Of a DNA stretch of 64,000 nt, positions 1-8,542 are shown piece after piece. The DNA is taken from NCBI RefSeq assembly GCF_003667345.1, contig NZ_RCWF01000002.1:310001-374000 (forward strand), given 5' to 3'. The stretch comes from Poseidonibacter antarcticus. GTDB taxonomy: Bacteria; Campylobacterota; Campylobacteria; Campylobacterales; Arcobacteraceae. The notes beneath the pieces were generated by a model. That model was given only the letters and a program-made list of their open reading frames with translations, was not told the origin of the DNA and ran no database searches. The first letter of the stretch is position 1. Each line of letters begins with the position of its first letter. Position numbers and translations under genes: made by a program.

Positions 1-878
1 TTTGTAGCATTTATACTACCTTGTTTTTGTTCTATTTCATAAACTTTTTTATAATAATCTGATTCTAAATCATCAGGTTCAAAATCATCATCTTTTATAG
101 TATGTGCATCTCTTGCCATTGAACTTGTGTATGAAAGTTGTTGTAATTCTGAAAGTCTTTCAAAAGATTTTTTATGAATTTTTTTAAGTTCTTTTTTCTC
201 TTTTTTTATTGTTTTTAACTGATTTGAACTTTGATCATTATAAACTAAAATATATTTCTTAATTTGATAATATAATACATAAGATACTAAACCTCCCAAT
301 ACTGGTGAAAGTACCCAAGAAAAAGCAATTGTTCCTATTTTATCCCATTTAACTAATGAAAAACCAGTATCAGCTCCACCAATTAAAAAACCTAAAGTAA
401 TAGAACTACCAACAATACCACCAATAATTGAATGTGTAGTTGATACAGGCCAACCTTTTTTTGTAGCAACTAATAACCAAAGAGCTGCTGCTAAAAGTGC
501 GGACATCATTATATAAACAAATTGCATTGGTTCAACACTTATTTTGGATAAATCTACAATTCCCTTACGAATAGTTTTTGTAACCTCACCACCTGCAATA
601 ACTGCACCACTTACTTCAAAAATTGCGGCTACAATTAAAGCTTGTTTAATAGTTAATGTTCCAGCTCCTACACTAGTACCAAATGAATTGGCAACATCAT
701 TCCCACCGATATTAAATGCCATAAATATACCAAAAAGTGTTGCTAATACAAAGATAATAGTATGATTACCATTTGTATAAATAGATCCCCAATATAAAAA
801 ATATCCCACTGCTATAATAAAGCCTATTCCAAAGAATAAACTTAATTTTAAGTCAGCAGAACTAGTTGTACTTGACAT
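1..878 (-). CDS. pit: Inorganic phosphate transporter, Pit family (3' end outside window)
   Basis: The reverse-strand reading frame begins at an ATG at 878 and runs off the left edge, so the C-terminal part is missing. It is an inner-membrane permease that takes up metal-phosphate with protons or sodium. Two Pit signatures are visible: [12 protein letters not shown] about 45 residues in, and a second half-site [13 protein letters not shown] around residue 140. Hydrophobic membrane segments surround both. A charged cytoplasmic loop rich in Lys and Glu follows (around residues 220-260), as in the long central loop of the family. No PhoU/DUF47 partner is seen next to it; the divergent neighbour at 987 is unrelated to that family as far as can be read. 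Confidence 0.88.
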   Translation of the reverse strand, partial: MSSTTSSADLKLSLFFGIGFIIAVGYFLYWGSIYTNGNHTIIFVLATLFGIFMAFNIGGNDVANSFGTSVGAGTLTIKQALIVAAIFEVSGAVIAGGEVTKTIRKGIVDLSKISVEPMQFVYIMMSALLAAALWLLVATKKGWPVSTTHSIIGGIVGSSITLGFLIGGADTGFSLVKWDKIGTIAFSWVLSPVLGGLVSYVLYYQIKKYILVYNDQSSNQLKTIKKEKKELKKIHKKSFERLSELQQLSYTSSMARDAHTIKDDDFEPDDLESDYYKKVYEIEQKQGSINAT

Positions 879-986
879 AATTTCTCCTAAACATAATTTT
901 ATGCATTATAAAATTTATTTATTACATTTTAGTTACTAATTAAAAACAATATTTGATATAATTGTTTATAAAAAATTAGGAAGAAT

Positions 987-1448
987 ATGAATATAAATTA
1001 CTACTTTAGTAAAGACAATATTATTAATAATATTGCAAAATATGAAACATATTATCAAGTAGCCCTTGGAATATTAATAAGTACAACAAACAAAAAAGAA
1101 ATAGACCAAAACATACAATTAGAATATGCTTTAGGCTCTATTTATGAATTAATCAAAGATTTAGAAAATGAAAATATTGATGAGATATTTGAAATAGAGT
1201 TACAAAAACAAGCAGCAATGGATGCACTGCAACATTTTGCAAATGAAAATATCAAAGCAGTTAAAAATAAAGAAATTGATATAGAAAACAATGTAAATAT
1301 AATAAATGACAATCTATTTTTTAATGATATTTTACTTGAAATTTGTGAAAATAGTTTTCCTACTCAAATAAAAAAATGGCAAACTATAATAAATGATGAA
1401 GTTTCAGATTCAATTATAAAATCTTTGGAATCTTTAGAAGAAAAATAA
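987..1448 (+). CDS. Hypothetical acidic protein, 153 aa
   Basis: I do not recognise this family. The protein is acidic, predicted mainly helical, cytoplasmic (no signal peptide or membrane segment) and rich in Asn, Ile and Glu. An AGGAAG ribosome-binding site lies 6 bases before the ATG. It is divergent from the phosphate permease and converges on sstT, sharing a hairpin terminator whose left arm contains its stop codon. The clean RBS, the terminator and gene-like codon use support a real gene. Function cannot be assigned from the sequence. Confidence 0.7.
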   Translation: MNINYYFSKDNIINNIAKYETYYQVALGILISTTNKKEIDQNIQLEYALGSIYELIKDLENENIDEIFEIELQKQAAMDALQHFANENIKAVKNKEIDIENNVNIINDNLFFNDILLEICENSFPTQIKKWQTIINDEVSDSIIKSLESLEEK

Positions 1449-1470
1449 AGGGAAAATCCCTTTATTCTTT
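1444..1470. terminator. Bidirectional hairpin terminator
   Basis: A perfect 10-bp inverted repeat (arms 1444-1453 and 1457-1466) with a 3-base loop is flanked by A-rich and T-rich runs. It overlaps the stop codons of both convergent genes, so it can terminate both. Confidence 0.85.
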
Positions 1471-2670
1471 TTCATTACAAGCTGCTGTAAAAATAACATC
1501 AGTTGATGAATTTAAAGCAGTTTCTAGTGAATCTTGTACAACACCAATAATAAATCCAATAGCAACAACTTGCATTGCAATATCATTTGAAATACCAAAT
1601 AAACTACAAGCTAATGGAATTAACAATAATGAACCACCAGCAACTCCAGAAGCACCACAAGCAGCAAGGGCAGAAATAACACTCAACAATAAAGCAGTTC
1701 CTATATCTACAGGTATTCCCAAAGTATGAACAGTAGCTAAAGTTAATACTGTAATAGTAACAGCAGCACCTGCCATATTTGTAGTAGCACCTAAAGGAAT
1801 AGAAATAGAATATGTATCTTCATGAAGACCTAGTTTTTTACATAAATTCATATTAACGGGAATATTTGCAGCTGAAGATCTTGTAAAAAATGCAGTAATA
1901 CCACTTTCTTTAATACAAGTAAATACTAAAGGAAAAGGATTCTTTTTTGTTTTTAAATATACAATAATAGGATTTGTGATAAAAGCAATAAATAACATTG
2001 TTCCAACTAAAACAGCTAAAAGTTTTGAATATGAAAGTAATGATTCAAAACCAGTTTGTGCAAAAGTATTAGCAACTAATCCAAAAATACCAAAAGGAGC
2101 AAGTCTAATAATAAATGTTACGATTTTAGTAATACCTGTTGAAACATCAAAGAAAACATTTTTTGTCTCTTTTGAAGAAAAATGCATTGCAAAACCAATA
2201 GCAATCGCCCAAACTAAAATACCAATAAAGTTACTAGTAACAAGTGCGTTTACAGGATTATCAACCATTTTAAACAATACATCTTTTAATACCTCAATAA
2301 CAGAACTAGGAGGAGTTAAACTAGCACTTGCCCCATCCATTAAAACTATATTTACAGGAAATAGAAAACTAAAAACAACCGCTGTAAGTGAAGCTAAAAA
2401 AGTACCTATTAAATATAATTTGATAATAGGTTTAATATTTGTTTTAACACCAATTTCTTTAGTAGCAATAGCAGTTGCTACTAAAGTAAACACCAAAATA
2501 GGCGCAATAGCCTTAAGCGCTCCAACAAAAAGCGTACCCAATATCGAAACAGCCATTGCAGCCTCTTTTGAAATAAGTGCTACAACAACACCTAATACAA
2601 TACCAATTATAATCTGAATAATTAAATTACCATTTAAGAATTTAGAAACTAAAGTAGAATTATCTTTCAT
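1462..2670 (-). CDS. sstT: Serine/threonine:sodium symporter SstT
   Basis: A 402-residue inner-membrane transporter of the dicarboxylate/amino acid:cation symporter (DAACS) family. Length and sequence fit SstT, which imports L-serine and L-threonine with sodium. Multiple hydrophobic segments span the whole length. Around residues 255-265 the re-entrant-loop serine cluster [11 protein letters not shown] is clear, followed by the substrate/sodium-binding stretch [10 protein letters not shown]. It is a single-gene unit ending in the shared hairpin terminator. It fits the amino-acid-using lifestyle suggested by the glutamate dehydrogenase, aspartase and other symporters in the window. A general Glu/Asp transporter is the alternative, but the SstT-like pattern is strong. 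Confidence 0.9.
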   Translation of the reverse strand: MKDNSTLVSKFLNGNLIIQIIIGIVLGVVVALISKEAAMAVSILGTLFVGALKAIAPILVFTLVATAIATKEIGVKTNIKPIIKLYLIGTFLASLTAVVFSFLFPVNIVLMDGASASLTPPSSVIEVLKDVLFKMVDNPVNALVTSNFIGILVWAIAIGFAMHFSSKETKNVFFDVSTGITKIVTFIIRLAPFGIFGLVANTFAQTGFESLLSYSKLLAVLVGTMLFIAFITNPIIVYLKTKKNPFPLVFTCIKESGITAFFTRSSAANIPVNMNLCKKLGLHEDTYSISIPLGATTNMAGAAVTITVLTLATVHTLGIPVDIGTALLLSVISALAACGASGVAGGSLLLIPLACSLFGISNDIAMQVVAIGFIIGVVQDSLETALNSSTDVIFTAACNEKE

Positions 2671-2820
2671 CTTTATCCTATATACACGTAAATTTGTCTA
2701 AATAAAATTTAAACGCAAGATTTTAGCTAAAAGTGTATAAAATAAGGAAATTCAGTGAAATTAATGATATTATAAAATGTCAATTGAATATCAAAGATAT
2801 ACTCTAAAAGGAAATATTAA

Positions 2821-3516
2821 ATGCAAGTAAATAAACATCATTATAAAATACTATTTATTGAAGATGAAAAAATCATAAGAGATAATTATGTAAAATATTT
2901 GAATATTTGTTATGATGAAGTTTATGAAGCTGATAATGGTGAAGAAGCATATAGACTTTATAAAGAAATTAAACCAGATATTATGATAATTGATATTCAT
3001 ATTCCTAAATTAAATGGTTTGGAATTACTAAAAAGAATTAGGAAAAATGATCATACTACTAAAGCAGTTATAATGACAGTGCATACTGATATAAATATTA
3101 TGAGAGAATTAGCTTGTTTAAAATTAACTGATTATTTAATAAAACCAGTAAGTATTAAAGCGCTTAAATCTGCATTAAACAAAGTGGTCATAGAATTATC
3201 ACAGTTTAAAGTAGTTCCCATAAAAAAAATACAATTAAAAGATGATTATTATTGGGATACAGAAGAAGAAAAACTTACTCAATATAGGAAAGCAATCATT
3301 TTAAGTAGTAAAGAAAAAAAGTTTTTTGAATGTTTGATATCAACAGTTAACAGAACATTTACTATCGAAGAAATTATTTCATATATATGGGAAAATTGTG
3401 ATGAAGGTAATAGTAACGCACTAAAACAGATAATAAAAAACTTAAGAGCAAAATTACCAAAAGGTATTATAGAAAATGTCTTTGGAGTTGGTTATAGATT
3501 GAAAGTTGAGAACTAA
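2821..3516 (+). CDS. Orphan response regulator, OmpR-like (receiver plus winged helix)
   Basis: 231 residues. The N-terminal receiver domain (about 8-125) has the acidic pair E14-D15, phosphoacceptor D58, the switch Thr in the I-M-T-V-H-T stretch and the conserved Lys in the L-I-K-P-V-S stretch. The C-terminal 90 residues look like a trans_reg_C winged helix ending V-F-G-V-G-Y-R-L, close to the usual G-x-G-Y end of OmpR/PhoB members. An AAAGGA ribosome-binding site precedes the ATG. No histidine kinase is adjacent; the neighbours are sstT (divergent) and a carbonic anhydrase (convergent). The closest look-alike in the window is the regulator at 53392, which has the same domain layout and is paired with a kinase. 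Confidence 0.88.
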   Translation: MQVNKHHYKILFIEDEKIIRDNYVKYLNICYDEVYEADNGEEAYRLYKEIKPDIMIIDIHIPKLNGLELLKRIRKNDHTTKAVIMTVHTDINIMRELACLKLTDYLIKPVSIKALKSALNKVVIELSQFKVVPIKKIQLKDDYYWDTEEEKLTQYRKAIILSSKEKKFFECLISTVNRTFTIEEIISYIWENCDEGNSNALKQIIKNLRAKLPKGIIENVFGVGYRLKVEN

Positions 3517-3520
3517 TATC

Positions 3521-3549
3521 AAGAGATACTGATAATATCAGTATCTCTT
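3521..3549. terminator. Bidirectional hairpin terminator
   Basis: A perfect 13-bp inverted repeat (3521-3533 and 3537-3549) with a 3-base loop sits between two convergent genes; T-rich and A-rich tracts flank it. Confidence 0.8.
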
Positions 3550-3557
3550 AAAATAAA

Positions 3558-4460
3558 TTACTTAATAGGTGAAATTAAATCAGGATTTGTAACAAGATTT
3601 CTAACACCATGTGCGTGATCTTCTTTAAAAACATTACCTTTACACCATTGTCCAACAGTATCAATATTTACTTTTGCAACTTTAGGTCTAACACCCCAAG
3701 ATACTTGGAAAGGAGAAGCTTTTTCATTATATCCAGGTCCTGTAGTTGATCCAGTATATGATACAGGTTTCCCAGTATTAGATGGAATATTAAGTGCTTG
3801 ATTCACCCCATTTTTAACACCATATTTAGTTAAATCAGCAAAATCAAGAGCATTTTTATCATTAACTAATACAAATACTTGTGCTTCAACACGTAATTGT
3901 GGGTTTTTGATTGATTCACTTAAACATGACCCTAATGTAGGACCAGGATTAACTTTTGCAGTTGAATAAACATAATGAACTTCAATAGTATCTCCTGAAC
4001 TTAAAGCTCCATGAGCACTACTACAAATATTATGATCAGTAGCTAATAATTCAGATGCAGTTAAACTACCAGAATATTTATATCCACTTTGATAACCATG
4101 ACCATCTCCGTTTCCTGCATACTTAGTAAATTCTCCACCTTTATGCTCTGCATTTTTATGAAAATGAATATTACAAAGATTCATTTTTGAATATTCAGGT
4201 GCTATCCCAAATGTGATAGTATTTTTTCCCATTTTAGAATCAATATCACGAGGAGCTTGAGGACCAAAGCCTTTACCTTCTGTATTATGTGATAACATTG
4301 CTCTTTGTTCTTTAATCATACTATCTGTAGCCATATGATGCGTACTATGATGCTCTTGCGTAGCCGCCGTATGTGTACCATGTGGTTGTGTATGTACACA
4401 ACCTGTTAAAACTGATAATGCAACAAATGCTACAAGTGAACTAATAATTTCTTTTTTCAT
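3558..4460 (-). CDS. Delta-class carbonic anhydrase, lipoprotein with His-rich N-terminus
   Basis: 300 residues. A signal peptide ends in the lipobox L-T-G-C with Cys21, so the mature protein should be lipid-anchored in the periplasm or outer membrane. Residues 22-45 are very His-rich (at least eight His), suggesting metal capture. The catalytic-type domain carries C96-N-I-H99-F-H101-K-N-A-E-H106 and the later G-D-T-I-E-V-H-Y-V-Y-S-T stretch. This pattern resembles the delta (TWCA1-like) carbonic anhydrases first described in diatoms and annotated in some bacteria. Expected reaction: reversible CO2 hydration outside the cytoplasm. Family identity rests on recalled motifs, not a search. It is monocistronic, convergent with the response regulator. 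Confidence 0.75.
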   Translation of the reverse strand: MKKEIISSLVAFVALSVLTGCVHTQPHGTHTAATQEHHSTHHMATDSMIKEQRAMLSHNTEGKGFGPQAPRDIDSKMGKNTITFGIAPEYSKMNLCNIHFHKNAEHKGGEFTKYAGNGDGHGYQSGYKYSGSLTASELLATDHNICSSAHGALSSGDTIEVHYVYSTAKVNPGPTLGSCLSESIKNPQLRVEAQVFVLVNDKNALDFADLTKYGVKNGVNQALNIPSNTGKPVSYTGSTTGPGYNEKASPFQVSWGVRPKVAKVNIDTVGQWCKGNVFKEDHAHGVRNLVTNPDLISPIK

Positions 4461-4592
4461 ATCTTCTCCTAAATATAATTTATAAATTATATTATGAACT
4501 AGTTAGAAAATAGTTATATTTTAAAATATTTTGTTCATGCTTTGTAATAGTTGTAGTTTTTTATTATTTAGTATTTTTGTAGATTTAAAGTA

Positions 4593-4652
4593 AAGTTTAA
4601 TTTTGACAATTGAACCTAAATATAATAGGTGATTCAAGTCAAAATCAAACTT
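4593..4652. repeat. Long inverted repeat between carbonic anhydrase promoter region and htpG 3' end
   Basis: Outer arms 4593-4607 and 4638-4652 match at 14 of 15 positions. Pairing continues inward (T-T-G-A-A with T-T-C-A-A, then C-C-T with A-G-G) with small bulges, leaving an A/T loop around 4618-4626. It lies 33 bases past the htpG stop and about 130 bases upstream of the carbonic anhydrase start. It could be the htpG transcript end, an operator, or a mobile-element scar; no run of T long enough for a textbook terminator follows. Confidence 0.6.
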
Positions 4653-4684
4653 CAACGTAAGGGGACTGTGTACAAAAGCCTTTT

Positions 4685-6592
4685 CTATAAAGCTTTTGCA
4701 GTAATTCTATTTAATCTTTGTGCAAATGCAACAGCGTCAGTAATTTCCATACCTTCACTTAGTTTTGCTTGGTCTAATAATACCCATGAAACATCTGATA
4801 CAAGTGCATCATCGTTTAAACCGTTTAACTTAGTTACGATTTCATGATCAGGATTAATTTCTAAGATTGGAGCAGAATCAGGCATTGCTTGACCCATTGC
4901 TTTCATCATTTGTGCCATTTGAGCCATTTGTGCATCACCTGCATCTTTTACAACACAAGATGGTGATTGAGATAATCTAGTTGTAACTCTTACATCAGTA
5001 ACAGCATCACCTAAAATTTCTTTTATTTTTTTAGTAATGTCTTCAAATTTTTCTTCTACTTCTTTTTTATCTTCATCACTTTGCTCAACTTTTGGAGCTT
5101 CTGCTGTTGTAATATCTTTAAATTCCCAATCTTGGTAAGCACCATACATTGGAGTGATAATTTCATCAATTTCTTTATCATCTAAGATAAGAACTTCGAT
5201 ATTATTTTTCTTATATGCTTCTAACAATGGTGAGTTTCTTAAAATATTTTCATTCTCACCAACAATATAGTAAATTGCTTTTTGTTCAATATCAGCAGCT
5301 TCTTTATAAGCTTTTAATGATGTCATTTTATCTGAACTTGAAGATTTGAATCTAATTAATTCTAAAATTGCTTCTTTGTTTGTAAAATCTTGATAAGCAC
5401 CCTCTTTTAAAGCTCTGTTGTATTGTTCAATAAATTCAGCATATTTTTCTTCATCTTTTGACATTTTTTTGATTTCATTTAAAATCTTTTTAACAGATGC
5501 TTGTTTGATATTTGCCATAACTCTGTTTTCTTGTAAAATTTCTCTTGAAACATTTAATGGTAAATCTTCAGAATCAATAATACCTCTTACAAATCTTAAG
5601 TAAGTTGGTAATAATTCTTTTTCAGAATCTGTAATAAATACTCTTTTAACATAAAGTTTAACACCTGGTTGATAATCAGCTCTATACATATCCATTGGAG
5701 CAGTTTTAGGAATATAGAAAAGAGTTGTATATTCGTTTACACCTTCGGCTTTTGTATGAATTGTAGCCATTGGGTCTTGTGAATCATGAGAAATTGATTT
5801 ATAAAAAGCATTGTACTCATCAGCTTTTAATTTAGATTTTGGTTGCATCCATAAAGCTGTTGCTTCATTGATTTTTTCATTTCTATCTTCTATAGTTTTT
5901 TTAGCTTCTTTTCCTGCTTTTTCATCTTCTTCGCTTAAAGTTTCAGTAACTTCTTCTTTGTAAGAAAGGAAAATTGGGTAAGCAATATGATTAGAATATT
6001 TTGTAACAATATTTTCAATTCTCTCTTTAGTTGCAAATTCTTCTGCTTCTTCATCTTTTAATTTAATGTAAATAACAGTTCCTGATGATTCTTTAGTACA
6101 AGGTGCTAAATCAAACTCACCAGTACCATCACTTGACCATTTGTAACCTGTATCTTCACCAGCTTTTTTTGAAATTACATCAACATGAGATGCAACCATA
6201 AATACTGAATAAAAACCAACACCAAATTGACCGATTAAATTTGAATCTTTTTTAGCATCACCTGTCATTGCTTCAACAAATGATTTTGTTCCTGATTTTG
6301 CGATTGTACCAATTGAAGCGATTAAATCTTCTTCATTCATACCAATACCATTATCAATGATTGTTAAAGATTTATCTTCTTTATCAAAAGTAATTGTAAC
6401 TTGTCCTGCCCAATCTTCTGGTAACGCTGATTTAATTTTTTCATCTGTTAATTTTAAGTAATTTAACTTATCAATTGCATCACTTGCATTTGATACTAAT
6501 TCTCTTATAAAAATTTCTTTGTTTGAATATAATGAGTGAGTCATTAATTGTAAAAGTTGACCTACTTCTGTTTGAAATTGATGTTTTGCCAT
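4685..6592 (-). CDS. htpG: Chaperone HtpG (Hsp90)
   Basis: 635 residues, the full length for bacterial Hsp90. It is a cytoplasmic ATP-dependent chaperone. The N-terminal GHKL ATPase shows R-E-L-V-S-N-A-S-D-A-I-D-K-L near residue 30, D-N-G-I-G-M near residue 80 and G-Q-F-G-V-G-F-Y-S near residue 125. The middle domain has the N-V-S-R-E-I-L-Q catalytic-loop stretch. The C-terminal dimerisation domain contains a Met/Gln-rich A-Q-M-A-Q-M-A-Q-M segment. It is a single gene. A CIRCE-like palindrome 81 bases upstream of the start suggests heat-shock control by HrcA. Confidence 0.97.
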   Translation of the reverse strand: MAKHQFQTEVGQLLQLMTHSLYSNKEIFIRELVSNASDAIDKLNYLKLTDEKIKSALPEDWAGQVTITFDKEDKSLTIIDNGIGMNEEDLIASIGTIAKSGTKSFVEAMTGDAKKDSNLIGQFGVGFYSVFMVASHVDVISKKAGEDTGYKWSSDGTGEFDLAPCTKESSGTVIYIKLKDEEAEEFATKERIENIVTKYSNHIAYPIFLSYKEEVTETLSEEDEKAGKEAKKTIEDRNEKINEATALWMQPKSKLKADEYNAFYKSISHDSQDPMATIHTKAEGVNEYTTLFYIPKTAPMDMYRADYQPGVKLYVKRVFITDSEKELLPTYLRFVRGIIDSEDLPLNVSREILQENRVMANIKQASVKKILNEIKKMSKDEEKYAEFIEQYNRALKEGAYQDFTNKEAILELIRFKSSSSDKMTSLKAYKEAADIEQKAIYYIVGENENILRNSPLLEAYKKNNIEVLILDDKEIDEIITPMYGAYQDWEFKDITTAEAPKVEQSDEDKKEVEEKFEDITKKIKEILGDAVTDVRVTTRLSQSPSCVVKDAGDAQMAQMAQMMKAMGQAMPDSAPILEINPDHEIVTKLNGLNDDALVSDVSWVLLDQAKLSEGMEITDAVAFAQRLNRITAKAL

Positions 6593-6672
6593 AAAAATCT
6601 CCTATATTTTTTAATATTATTAATGAAATTTTATCAAAACTTTATAAAAGGAAGCTAAAGTCTGAAGACAAA

Positions 6673-6699
6673 TTAGCACTTTAAGACTAAAAGTGCTAA
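6673..6699. promoter_or_regulatory. CIRCE-like HrcA operator upstream of htpG
   Basis: TTAGCACTT, 9 bases, AAGTGCTAA. The CIRCE consensus is TTAGCACTC-N9-GAGTGCTAA, so spacing is exact and only the innermost base of each half differs, symmetrically. The palindrome extends outward to 18-bp perfect arms (6665-6682 and 6690-6707). It lies 81 bases before the htpG start. A TTGTCT hexamer on the htpG strand at its edge, with TATAAA 19 bases on, is a possible promoter. It also lies 80 bases upstream of the divergent DoxX-like gene and could affect both. Confidence 0.7.
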
Positions 6700-6778
6700 T
6701 TTGTCTTTAGTAAATACTTACTAAACAATAAAAATATATACTATTTTTTATAGATTTACATTATAAAAAGGCATCAAA

Positions 6779-7153
6779 ATGAAAGCAAAAATATTTAACA
6801 AAAGAAATTTATATTTCTTAACAACTGGATTAATAGTCATTTTAATTGGTTTAATTGGTGGAATAGTTGATATTATACAAACTCAAAATGTGATTGTTAT
6901 TTCAGAACATTTGGGTTATCCATTATACTTTTTTACACTTCTTGGAGTTTTTAAAATTTTAGGTGCAATTGCTTTAGTATTACCAAAAAGATTTGATAAC
7001 TTTAAAAATATCGCTTATATAGGTTTTAGTTTTGATTTTATATTTGCTTCATTTTCACATTTTAGTGTAGGTGATAGTTTTGCTAAAGTCGTATTTCCAT
7101 TAATAATATTAGCTATTTTGGCTATTTCATATATCACAAAAGATAAATCTTAA
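6779..7153 (+). CDS. DoxX-like small membrane protein, 124 aa
   Basis: Four hydrophobic segments (about residues 10-30, 45-68, 76-93 and 100-118) fill the protein. The order H-L-G-Y-P-L-Y-F then G-V-F-K-I-L-G-A-I-A-L-V-L-P then a D-F-I-F-A-S-F-S-H stretch matches the DoxX-like (DoxX_2) family of small inner-membrane proteins. Members are of unclear biochemical role and some are linked to thiol or redox stress. It is transcribed divergently from htpG with the CIRCE-like palindrome between, and converges on a MerR-type regulator gene, sharing a terminator. Confidence 0.7.
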   Translation: MKAKIFNKRNLYFLTTGLIVILIGLIGGIVDIIQTQNVIVISEHLGYPLYFFTLLGVFKILGAIALVLPKRFDNFKNIAYIGFSFDFIFASFSHFSVGDSFAKVVFPLIILAILAISYITKDKS

Positions 7154-7168
7154 TTTATCTTTTGTGAT
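7133..7168. terminator. Bidirectional hairpin terminator
   Basis: A perfect 16-bp inverted repeat (7133-7148 and 7153-7168) with a 4-base loop. The left arm and loop overlap the end of the DoxX-like gene; the MerR-type gene ends just beyond. Confidence 0.8.
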
Positions 7169-7179
7169 TAAATTTATGA

Positions 7180-7518
7180 TTACATAGACTCTACATCTAT
7201 TATTTCTTTTCCTGATATTTTTTCTAGTTTTTGCTCTATTAAGCTTAAGAAATCTGCTTTATTTTTTTCATCCATATTATTCTCTAGCATTTCAATAATA
7301 TATTTTATTCCATTTGCATTTATCTTTTTTACACTAGCTAAATAATGAACAAAAGAAATAATTTGTACATCATTAATAGAATATAATTTCTTCAACTCTT
7401 TTTTTTGAGGAAATAAACCTTTATCCTCATACATTTTAAGTGTTCGAACCTTTGCTGTTAAAAGTTCTGCTATGCTACTTAAAGGTAGCACATCTTTGTT
7501 ATTATCTAATAGAGCCAT
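7180..7518 (-). CDS. MerR-family transcriptional regulator, 112 aa
   Basis: A short MerR-type protein. Residues about 11-40 (P-L-S-S-I-A-E-L-L-T then T-L-K-M-Y-E-D-K-G-L-F) match the MerR winged helix-turn-helix, where R/K-x-x-E-x-x-G-L recognises DNA. Residues 60-110 form a helical dimerisation region. No Cys metal-sensing pair is present, so a metal-sensing MerR is unlikely; a small HspR-like or ligand-free MerR is possible. It is the third gene of an operon with the upstream response regulator and kinase (19-base gap to the kinase). Confidence 0.75.
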   Translation of the reverse strand: MALLDNNKDVLPLSSIAELLTAKVRTLKMYEDKGLFPQKKELKKLYSINDVQIISFVHYLASVKKINANGIKYIIEMLENNMDEKNKADFLSLIEQKLEKISGKEIIDVESM

Positions 7519-7537
7519 TTTTTTCCTTTTTATAATT

Positions 7538-8542
7538 TTATAATTTTTTTTCTAAAATAAATACAGTTTTAGAAGTATCACTACTTTTTAAACTACATTT
7601 ATAATCATTATTCTTTGACAAATTATTTACAATTGAAAGTCCCAAACCAAATCCACTATTTTTTCTATTTTTACTTTTTGAAATAGTAAAAAAAGGTTCA
7701 AAAATTTTATCTTTGAACTGAATTTTTATTTCTTCTCCATTATTTTGAAATAATATATTATTTTTTTCATTGGAAACTTTAATATAACCTTCTTTTGTAT
7801 ATTTAATAGCATTTTGCAATATATTTAAACTTATCTTTTTTAAATCTATTTTATTAAATTCTATTATAAAGTCTTTTTCAATATTATTAATTAACTCTAT
7901 TTTGTTATTTGTCAATAATAAAGGAAATATTTCATTTTCTAAAAAATAAAAAAATAATATTTTTTCTTTCGATTTTTTTCTTTCCATTGATGAAATTAGA
8001 CCTAACATATCCACTGTTAATTCATCTAAATATTTAATTTCCTTTTTCATATGATTTAAAGTAGAAGGCATTTTATCAGAAGAAATCAAGCCATCTTCTA
8101 TTTCTTCTATATAGCCGTTTATTATCGTAATTGGTGTCTTAATATCATGAGACATAGAAATGAGTAAATTTGATAAATTATGATTCTTTTGTCTTAAATC
8201 TATAATTAATTCATTTAATTGATTTGAAAGAAAATTAATATCATCATTCATTTCTTGAACTTCAGTAATTAGGTGTTTACTTTCATTATGATTAAATTTT
8301 TGTTCTCTTATCTTCTCTAAACGTAATTCAATAAATTTAAATTTTTTTGATAAATATGTTCCTGAAAAAAAACTTAAAAATGCAATTATAGGTAAAACAG
8401 ATAATACTGTTAATGTTATTTTAATTAACATAACACTACATATTGGTTTACCAATAATAACAAAAGTCATAACTGCTGTAAAAATCGATACAATAAGTCC
8501 TGCAATAGTTGATAAAAGTACTATAAAAGTTTTAATTTTCAT
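7538..8542 (-). CDS. Sensor histidine kinase, 334 aa
   Basis: Two membrane segments at the N-terminus (about residues 5-30 and 38-60) enclose almost no periplasmic domain, so any signal is probably sensed in or near the membrane. A linker follows, then the phosphoacceptor box S-M-S-H132-D-I-K-T-P-I-T. The ATPase domain has an N-box (I-L-Q-N-A-I-K-Y-T) and the G-F-G-L-G-L-S-I-V-N-N-L G2 box. The G1 D-x-G-x-G motif is degenerate. The start overlaps the upstream response regulator gene by 11 bases, showing tight translational coupling. The operon sits divergently next to sorAB, so regulation of sulfite oxidation is a possible but unproven role. Confidence 0.88.
   Translation of the reverse strand: MKIKTFIVLLSTIAGLIVSIFTAVMTFVIIGKPICSVMLIKITLTVLSVLPIIAFLSFFSGTYLSKKFKFIELRLEKIREQKFNHNESKHLITEVQEMNDDINFLSNQLNELIIDLRQKNHNLSNLLISMSHDIKTPITIINGYIEEIEDGLISSDKMPSTLNHMKKEIKYLDELTVDMLGLISSMERKKSKEKILFFYFLENEIFPLLLTNNKIELINNIEKDFIIEFNKIDLKKISLNILQNAIKYTKEGYIKVSNEKNNILFQNNGEEIKIQFKDKIFEPFFTISKSKNRKNSGFGLGLSIVNNLSKNNDYKCSLKSSDTSKTVFILEKKL

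Noticed and set aside
1976-2617. Long open frame antisense to sstT
   Set aside because: Lies wholly inside sstT on the other strand, has no ribosome-binding site and a composition typical of a shadow frame.
4671-4700. CAAAAGC/GCTTTTG hairpin at the htpG stop as a terminator
   Set aside because: The 7-bp stem has a long loop and no T run after it on the htpG strand.
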